From DASSUW01 sp963844405 (GTDB lineage: Bacteria > Actinomycetota > Thermoleophilia > Solirubrobacterales > Solirubrobacteraceae), in assembly GCA_963844405.1 (NCBI GenBank), contig CAWJNZ010000003.1, positions 124,001 to 188,000 of the forward strand: 64,000 nucleotides of DNA. The letters run 5' to 3'. The notes beneath the pieces are model-generated. The model had not been told where the DNA came from. It made no database searches and was given only the letters and a program-made list of their open reading frames with translations. A program made the position numbers and the translations under genes. Positions 59,793 through 64,000 of the stretch are shown here, one piece after another. Each line of letters starts with the position of its first letter. Position 1 is the first letter of the stretch.

Positions 59793-60655
59793 GCCGCGAG
59801 CCGGACCCCGACCCGCTCGGCCACGGTGTCGAGGTCGGTGCGGTGCTTGACGATGATCGACAGCGTGTCGCGGAACACGTCCTGCGAGATGTCGTCGGCG
59901 CCGAGCAGCAGCAGCGCGCGCGCCCAGTCGATCGACTCGGCGATCGAGGGCGGCTTCTTGAGGTCGAGCTCCCGGACCTGGTGGATGAGCTCGACGAGCT
60001 TGCGCGCCACCGTCTCGGACAGCTCGGGCGCGTGCAGCCGGACGATCTCGAGCTCGTGCTCGATGTCCGGGTAGTCGAGCCACAGGTACAGGCAGCGGCG
60101 CTTGAGCGCCTCGGTCAGCTCGCGCGTGTTGTTCGAGGTGAGCAGGACGACCGGGTGCGTGCGCGCCTCGATGCGGCCGAGCTCGGGGATGGTGATCTGG
60201 AAGTCGCTCAGCAGCTCGAGCAGCATCGCTTCGAACTCCTGGTCGGTCTTGTCGATCTCGTCGATCAGCAGCACGACCGGCTCGTCGGCCGCGATCGCCT
60301 GCATCAGCGGACGGCTGAGCAGGAAGTCCTCCCCGAAGATGTCGTCCTGCACCGCGTCCCAGCCGGTGCCCTCGGCCTCGGTCTGGATCCGCAGCAGCTG
60401 CTTGCGATAGTTCCACTCGTACAGGGCCTTGGCCTCGTCCAGCCCCTCGTAGCACTGGAGGCGCACGAGCCGGCGGTCGAGGTAGCGGCTGAGCGCCTTG
60501 GCGAGCTCGGTCTTGCCGACCCCGGCCGGCCCCTCGACCAGCACCGGCTTCCCGAGCCGGGCGGCGAGGTAGCTCACCAGCGCCGTCGACTCGCCGGGCA
60601 GGTAGCCGGCGGCCCGCAGGCCAGTGTGGACGTCGTCGACCGAAGTGGGAAGCAC
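59789..60655 (-). CDS. MoxR-type AAA+ ATPase
   Basis: This 288-residue protein has Walker A GPAGVGKTE near residue 41, Walker B VVLLIDEIDKTDQ near 131, sensor 1 LLTSNNTRELTE and the arginine finger RRC. The ring ATPase is expected to remodel its VWA partner's target. GTG 60655 follows TAGACT (60663-60668, minus strand) by 7 bases. It is divergent from a small membrane protein gene. Confidence 0.92.
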   Translation of the reverse strand: MLPTSVDDVHTGLRAAGYLPGESTALVSYLAARLGKPVLVEGPAGVGKTELAKALSRYLDRRLVRLQCYEGLDEAKALYEWNYRKQLLRIQTEAEGTGWDAVQDDIFGEDFLLSRPLMQAIAADEPVVLLIDEIDKTDQEFEAMLLELLSDFQITIPELGRIEARTHPVVLLTSNNTRELTEALKRRCLYLWLDYPDIEHELEIVRLHAPELSETVARKLVELIHQVRELDLKKPPSIAESIDWARALLLLGADDISQDVFRDTLSIIVKHRTDLDTVAERVGVRLAA

Positions 60656-60662
60656 GCCTCTG

Positions 60663-60672
60663 AGTCTATTCT
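60663..60672. promoter_or_regulatory. Overlapping divergent -10 elements
   Basis: TATTCT (plus strand, 60667-60672) lies 6 bases before GTG 60679, and TAGACT (minus strand, 60663-60668) lies 7 bases before GTG 60655. They overlap by two bases, so both genes use back-to-back short-leader promoters. Confidence 0.5.
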
Positions 60673-60678
60673 CGCCCC

Positions 60679-60846
60679 GTGTTCGACCCCGACCCGCTGC
60701 CGTTCATCGCCCTCATGGGCCTGGGCTTCGTCGTCGGGGTGATCGGCCACGTCTACAAGTCGCGGACGGCGGTGGCCACCGGGATCGCGTTGATCTTCGT
60801 GGCGACGGTCCTGCTCCCGCTGGGCCTTTACTTCAGCGATCGCTGA
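60679..60846 (+). CDS. Small two-helix membrane protein (55 aa)
   Basis: It starts with GTG 60679: an acidic N-terminus (MFDPDPLPF), a helix FIALMGLGFVVGVIGHVY, a basic loop YKSRTAV and a helix GIALIFVATVLLPLGLYF. No family is recognised. A -10-like hexamer lies 6 bases upstream, which supports it. Its last bases overlap the convergent TetR gene. Confidence 0.6.
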   Translation: MFDPDPLPFIALMGLGFVVGVIGHVYKSRTAVATGIALIFVATVLLPLGLYFSDR

Positions 60847-61432
60847 AGAGGCGCCGGACGAGGTCGGCCCAGCCGGCGGCGATCCGCTCGTCGGACATCT
60901 CGCGCACGGTCTGCAGGTAGCGGACGTGGTCGACGCGGATGGCGGCGAGCAGGGCGTCGGCGAGGTACTCCCAGTCCTCGTCGGCCGCGGCGTCCCGGAC
61001 GAGCATCTGCACGTGCAGGCGGTAGAAGCCGAAGGGGGCGGACCCGTAGCGGACCGTGGCGCCGGCCGCGTCGGCGGCGGCGATCAGCGGACCGTGCGCG
61101 GCGTAGTGCGCGAACAGGCGCTCGCCAAAGGCGATCAGGCGCTCGACCGGCGGCGCACCCGGGCCGAGCGGGGCCGGGCCGCGGATGACGTCCTCCTGCA
61201 GGCGGCGCTCCTGCTCGGTGAGCAGGGCGAGCACGAGGCCGGCGCGGTCGCCGAAGCCGCGGAACAGTGTGCCCTTGCCGACGCCCGCCTCGGCGGCGAC
61301 GGCGTCCATCGACACGCAGTCGGGCCCATGCTCGCGGAACAGCCGCCCGGCGGCGGCCAGCACCTTGTCGCGGTTGCGGGCCGCATCGGCACGCAGCGGG
61401 ACCTCCGCCTGGATCACCGGAAGCTCTTCCAT
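60833..61432 (-). CDS. TetR family regulator
   Basis: This 199-residue protein has an N-terminal HTH with DAARNRDKVLAAAGRLFREH, VSMDAVAAEAGVGKGTLFRGFGDRAGLV, the classic TetR pattern. The C-terminal ligand domain is variable. It is divergent from YceI and FMN-reductase genes, with two GGAC-type palindromes between the starts, so it probably represses both directions. ATG at 61432 is preferred. TATACT at 61464-61469 is its likely -10. Confidence 0.9.
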   Translation of the reverse strand: MEELPVIQAEVPLRADAARNRDKVLAAAGRLFREHGPDCVSMDAVAAEAGVGKGTLFRGFGDRAGLVLALLTEQERRLQEDVIRGPAPLGPGAPPVERLIAFGERLFAHYAAHGPLIAAADAAGATVRYGSAPFGFYRLHVQMLVRDAAADEDWEYLADALLAAIRVDHVRYLQTVREMSDERIAAGWADLVRRLFSDR

Positions 61433-61463
61433 CGAAGTGCGGAACGTAACCGACACGACCGTC

Positions 61464-61503
61464 AGTATAGAACCGGACCATGGTCCGGATCTTGTGCTAC
61501 AGT
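61464..61503. promoter_or_regulatory. Divergent TetR/YceI promoters
   Basis: TATACT on the minus strand (61464-61469) serves the TetR gene and TACAGT on the plus strand (61498-61503) the YceI operon. The palindrome CCGGACCATGGTCCGG (61473-61488) lies between them. Confidence 0.55.
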
Positions 61504-61534
61504 TCCCGACGTCACCGAAACGGACCGCAGTCCG
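61473..61534. promoter_or_regulatory. Two candidate TetR operators
   Basis: CCGGACCATGGTCCGG (61473-61488) is a perfect 16-bp palindrome and CGGACCGCAGTCCG (61521-61534) has the same half-sites, so the consensus is CGGACC-NNN-GTCCG. They lie 33-46 bases apart, covering the promoter of the YceI gene and its start region. Confidence 0.65.
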
Positions 61535-61560
61535 GTCCGCTCTCAAAGGGGAACATTCGC

Positions 61561-62100
61561 ATGACCGCCATCGCCACGGCCCTCCCGGCCGGTACCTACA
61601 CCTCTGATCCCGTCCACTCCTCGACCGCCTTCGCGGTCAAGCACATGCTCGCCACCTTCCGCGGCAGCTTCGCGGCGTTCGACGCCCAGCTGATCGTCGG
61701 CGAGGACGGCGCCGCCCGTCTCGTCGGCTCCGTGCCGGTCGACAGCGTCGTCGTCAAGGACGAGAACCTCGTGGCGCACCTGCAGTCGCCGGAGTTCTTC
61801 GACGCCGAGCAGCACCCGCGGATCACCTTCGAGGCCGACGACATCGCCGTCGAGGACGGGACCGTCACCGTCACGGGCGACCTCTCGCTCAAGGGCCACA
61901 CCGAGCGCGTCACGGCGACCGGCACGATCGCCGGCCCGGTCGAGGACCCGTTCGGCAACACCAAGCTCAGCCTCGAGCTCGAGACGGTCGTCGACCGCAC
62001 GAAGTTCGGCCTCAACTGGAACGCCCCGCTTCCCAAGGGCGGCTTCATGCTGGCCAACGACGTGACCCTGACCGTCGACCTCGAGCTCGTCCAGGGCTGA
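61561..62100 (+). CDS. YceI family protein
   Basis: This 179-residue protein of the YceI lipocalin-like family has TYTSDPVHSSTAFAVKHMLA at the start, EFFDAEQHPRITFEADDIA in the middle and FGLNWNAPLPKGGFML near the end. YceI proteins bind polyisoprenoid or similar lipids and may respond to stress. No signal peptide is present, so it is likely cytosolic. AAAGGGGAA precedes the ATG. It is the first gene of a two-gene operon with the FMN reductase. Confidence 0.9.
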   Translation: MTAIATALPAGTYTSDPVHSSTAFAVKHMLATFRGSFAAFDAQLIVGEDGAARLVGSVPVDSVVVKDENLVAHLQSPEFFDAEQHPRITFEADDIAVEDGTVTVTGDLSLKGHTERVTATGTIAGPVEDPFGNTKLSLELETVVDRTKFGLNWNAPLPKGGFMLANDVTLTVDLELVQG

Positions 62101-62104
62101 TCCG

Positions 62105-62671
62105 ATGCGGGTCCTCGGCATCTCCGGCTCGCTGCGCGCGGACTCCTACAACTCCGCCCTGCTCCGGGCGGCGGCCGACGTGCTGCCGCTCGGGGCGGAG
62201 CTCGAGATCTTCGACGGCCTGAAGGCGATCCCGCCCTATGACGCCGACGACGACCTCGGGCCCGGCCCCGAGCCGGTGCGGGAGCTGCGCGAGGCGATCG
62301 AGGCGGCCGACGCCGTCCTGATCGTCACTCCCGAGTACAACGCCTCGCTCCCGGGCGTGCTCAAGAACGCTTTGGATTGGGCCTCGCGGCCGCACGCCAC
62401 GAACCCGCTGCGCGGCAAGCCGGCGGCGGTGATCGGCGCCTCGACCGGCATGTTCGGCGCCGTCTGGGCGCAGGCCGAGGGCCGCAAGGTGCTGTCCACC
62501 ATCGGCGCCCGGGTGCTCGACGCCGAGCTGCCGGTGCCGGAGGCGGACGAGCGCTTGTCGGACGGTCGTCTCACCGACCCCGAGATCGAGGAGCGCCTGG
62601 CCGAGGTCGTGGCCGAGCTCGTCGATGCGGCCGAGACCCGCGCCGCGGGCCTCGCTGCGCGAGCGGCATGA
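62105..62671 (+). CDS. NAD(P)H-dependent FMN reductase
   Basis: This 188-residue protein starts 4 bases after YceI. GISGSLRADSYNSALL is the FMN phosphate-binding loop and TPEYNASLPGVLKNALDW the FMN ring-binding motif of the azoreductase/NADPH:quinone reductase family. It likely reduces quinones or azo compounds with NAD(P)H. A TetR-controlled quinone or electrophile response with YceI is plausible; inference. Confidence 0.92.
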   Translation: MRVLGISGSLRADSYNSALLRAAADVLPLGAELEIFDGLKAIPPYDADDDLGPGPEPVRELREAIEAADAVLIVTPEYNASLPGVLKNALDWASRPHATNPLRGKPAAVIGASTGMFGAVWAQAEGRKVLSTIGARVLDAELPVPEADERLSDGRLTDPEIEERLAEVVAELVDAAETRAAGLAARAA

Positions 62672-62673
62672 TG

Positions 62674-62745
62674 GCTCGAACTTCGCGCTTGTAGGAAGGC
62701 GGGTTCGGTCGAGACGCCAGCCGCCCTACCCAGCCGAAGTTCGTC
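62674..62745. repeat. Short palindromic element related to 28593-28791
   Basis: CGAACTTCG (62677-62685) and CGAAGTTCG (62735-62743) are exact inverted ends. CCCTACCCAGCCGAAGTTCG matches the end of the element in the mce locus. It lies between convergent genes and its right end overlaps the stop codon of the next gene. No coding function. Confidence 0.5.
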
Positions 62746-63409
62746 AGAACAACCGGTCGTCCTCGACCTTGCGGGTGGGCGCCTCGTCCGGCGCCGGCTC
62801 GGCTCGCCGTGCCCGCCGCGGCCCCTCGGGCGGCTCGCCCGACCAGTCGGGCCGCTCGCCGAGCACCTCGGTGACGGCGGCGGGATCGGCGCGCCGGCGC
62901 GGCGGCCGCGGCTCGGAGGGCGGCGGCGGCTCCTCCGCCGCGGGGTTGGGCGGCTCGGGCCGGTGCGCCGCCCGCACGCGCAGACCGGCGGCCAGCAGCG
63001 CGCCGGCCGCGATCAGCGCGGCGAACATGCCCCACTGGATCCCGTAGTCGCTGCTCGGGTCGGGGGCGTCCGGCTTGTCGAACAGGCGCCAGACCAGCAG
63101 CAGCACCGCCCAGCCGCCGGCCAGGGCGATCGCCGTGCCGTCGCCGCCCGGCAGGTGGAAGCCCTTCTTCTCGCTGCGCGCCCACACGAGGAACAGCACG
63201 CCGGCGGCCACCAGCAGCACCGCCGCCTCGACGAAGGTGAAGACGCCGAACGCGCTCACGTTGCGCTGCACGAACTCGCGCGAGCCCTCGGGCACGTAGG
63301 ACTGCTCGTACCAGGGCAGGAACAGCGTCAGCACGAGCGCACCGGCGGCGATGCCCGCGTTGCGCAGCTCGGGTGGCAGCTGGCGCAGACGGGCTAGTGC
63401 GCTGGGCAC
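62744..63409 (-). CDS. Membrane protein with charged Pro/Arg-rich tail
   Basis: This 221-residue protein has four membrane helices in the first 145 residues (AGALVLTLFLPWY, FVEAAVLLVAAGVLFLVWA, GGWAVLLLVWRLF, FAALIAAGALLAAGLRV) and then a Pro/Glu/Arg-rich cytosolic tail of about 75 residues. No family assigned. GTG 63409 is the start. The stop codon lies within the element at 62674-62745. Confidence 0.65.
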   Translation of the reverse strand: MPSALARLRQLPPELRNAGIAAGALVLTLFLPWYEQSYVPEGSREFVQRNVSAFGVFTFVEAAVLLVAAGVLFLVWARSEKKGFHLPGGDGTAIALAGGWAVLLLVWRLFDKPDAPDPSSDYGIQWGMFAALIAAGALLAAGLRVRAAHRPEPPNPAAEEPPPPSEPRPPRRRADPAAVTEVLGERPDWSGEPPEGPRRARRAEPAPDEAPTRKVEDDRLF

Positions 63410-63422
63410 GGCAACAAGTCTG

Positions 63423-63761
63423 TCATTCGACCGGGATGTCTTCCACGTCGGAGTCCGGCGGCGGCGACGGCTCGAGCCGCGCGATCTGCCAGTCGAGCAC
63501 GGCCCGCAGCGCGAGCAGGAGCTCGCGCAGGGCGTCGGCGAGCTGCCGCGCCAGGTCGGGCGGGAGGACGCCGCGCAGCGACTCGATCAGCGCCGTCAGC
63601 TGCGCCAGGTCGAACGCGGGCGTCTGCGGCCCGGCGCCGGGCACGCTCCAGCCGCGCGGCGGCACGGCGCGCGCCGCGGCCTCCTCGGCCGCGCGCTGCG
63701 CCTCGCGCACCAGCCGCTCGGCCTCCTCGTACTGCTCGCGCATGCGATCCGCGTCAGCCAC
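63423..63761 (-). CDS. Small helical protein (112 aa), unknown
   Basis: This protein starts MADADRMREQYEEAERLVRE. It is helical and charged at the N-terminus, with a Pro-rich stretch (PGAGPQTPAFDL) and two amphipathic helices (LARQLADALRELLLALRAVL). No family is evident. It overlaps the ArsA-like gene by 8 bases, so the two are co-translated and may interact. Confidence 0.6.
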   Translation of the reverse strand: MADADRMREQYEEAERLVREAQRAAEEAAARAVPPRGWSVPGAGPQTPAFDLAQLTALIESLRGVLPPDLARQLADALRELLLALRAVLDWQIARLEPSPPPDSDVEDIPVE

Positions 63762-64000
63762 TCTCGAACCCCACGACGAGCGAGCCCCCGGCGAGCTTGG
63801 CCGAGGTCGGCTTGAAGCCTGCGAGCGCGCCCGGCAGCACGATCGTGCGCTTGTGTCCGTCGACCCGCACGACCAGCTCGAGGCCGATCTTCTTCAGCGC
63901 GACGTCGCCCTTGCCGACGAACGGCAGGTCGAGCCGCAGCTCGGCGCGCCCGTCCTCGAGCGCGAGCTCCTGCGCCAGCCGGTCGTGCAGCACGGCACCG
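63754..64000 (-). CDS. ArsA-family ATPase, C-terminal HSP20-like domain (partial)
   Basis: Only the C-terminus is visible, continuing off the right edge. It resembles the HSP20-like domain at the end of ArsA/GET3-like ATPases: RAELRLDLPFVGKGDVALKK, then VVRVDGHKRTIVLPGALAGF and a final SLVVGFES. The ATPase core is outside the window. It is followed by, and overlaps, the small helical protein gene. Confidence 0.6.
   Translation of the reverse strand, partial: GAVLHDRLAQELALEDGRAELRLDLPFVGKGDVALKKIGLELVVRVDGHKRTIVLPGALAGFKPTSAKLAGGSLVVGFESG

Overview
The window is very GC-rich, densely coded bacterial DNA from an actinobacterium. The best guess is a Solirubrobacterales/Thermoleophilia-type organism. 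Supporting signs are a complete YrbE-YrbE-ATPase-six-Mce lipid importer, a HemQ-type coproheme decarboxylase, an actinobacterial IHF (mIHF), an Rv1264-like adenylyl cyclase, many GTG starts with 4-base stop/start overlaps, and many start codons lying only 6-11 bases after a TANNNT hexamer. The lineage is inferred from these traits, not proven.

Layout. 1-2059: iron-sulfur genes (monothiol glutaredoxin, BolA, A-type carrier) and a secreted glycoside-hydrolase-like protein. 2093-9157: membrane and redox lipoproteins, a DNA glycosylase, a DHH phosphoesterase, a ParB-like protein, a serine esterase and hemQ. 9235-16899: a glycosyltransferase/flippase-like fusion, a patatin, metH, and a PadR regulator next to a truncated ABC ATPase. 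17015-24692: nitrogen genes (type III glutamine synthetase, AmtB, PII, PucR-like regulator), a cation exchanger and a GNAT protein. 24689-24911: two abutting palindromic repeats. 26043-42803: the mce locus, continuing through stop/start overlaps into an MMPL transporter, a redoxin-like protein, a B3/4-domain protein and a predicted copper protein. 43104-46034: aminotransferase, small membrane proteins, one frameshifted gene and a membrane-VOC fusion. 46130-49878: mIHF and a possible sphingolipid/ceramide cluster. 50178-53700: a second AlkA-like glycosylase and a TPP-riboswitch-controlled thiamine-precursor ABC transporter. 53734-58444: PPK2, an SDR, the cyclase, an array of ten ~43-bp tandem repeats and a secreted beta-propeller. 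58422-64000: a MoxR/VWA pair, a TetR regulator with two operator-like sites in front of YceI and FMN-reductase genes, and the end of an ArsA-like ATPase gene.

Strongest findings. A 56-bp palindromic element occurs once between genes and once as an in-frame 19-codon insertion inside the MMPL transporter, like the protein-coding palindromic elements of Rickettsia. Three neighbouring genes could form a ceramide pathway. The PII protein lacks the Tyr51 modification site. A predicted copper protein combines a PHM-like histidine pattern with a C-terminal cupredoxin domain. The MMPL insertion is the best candidate for something undescribed.

All calls come from reading the sequence. No homology search, structure prediction or expression data were available.
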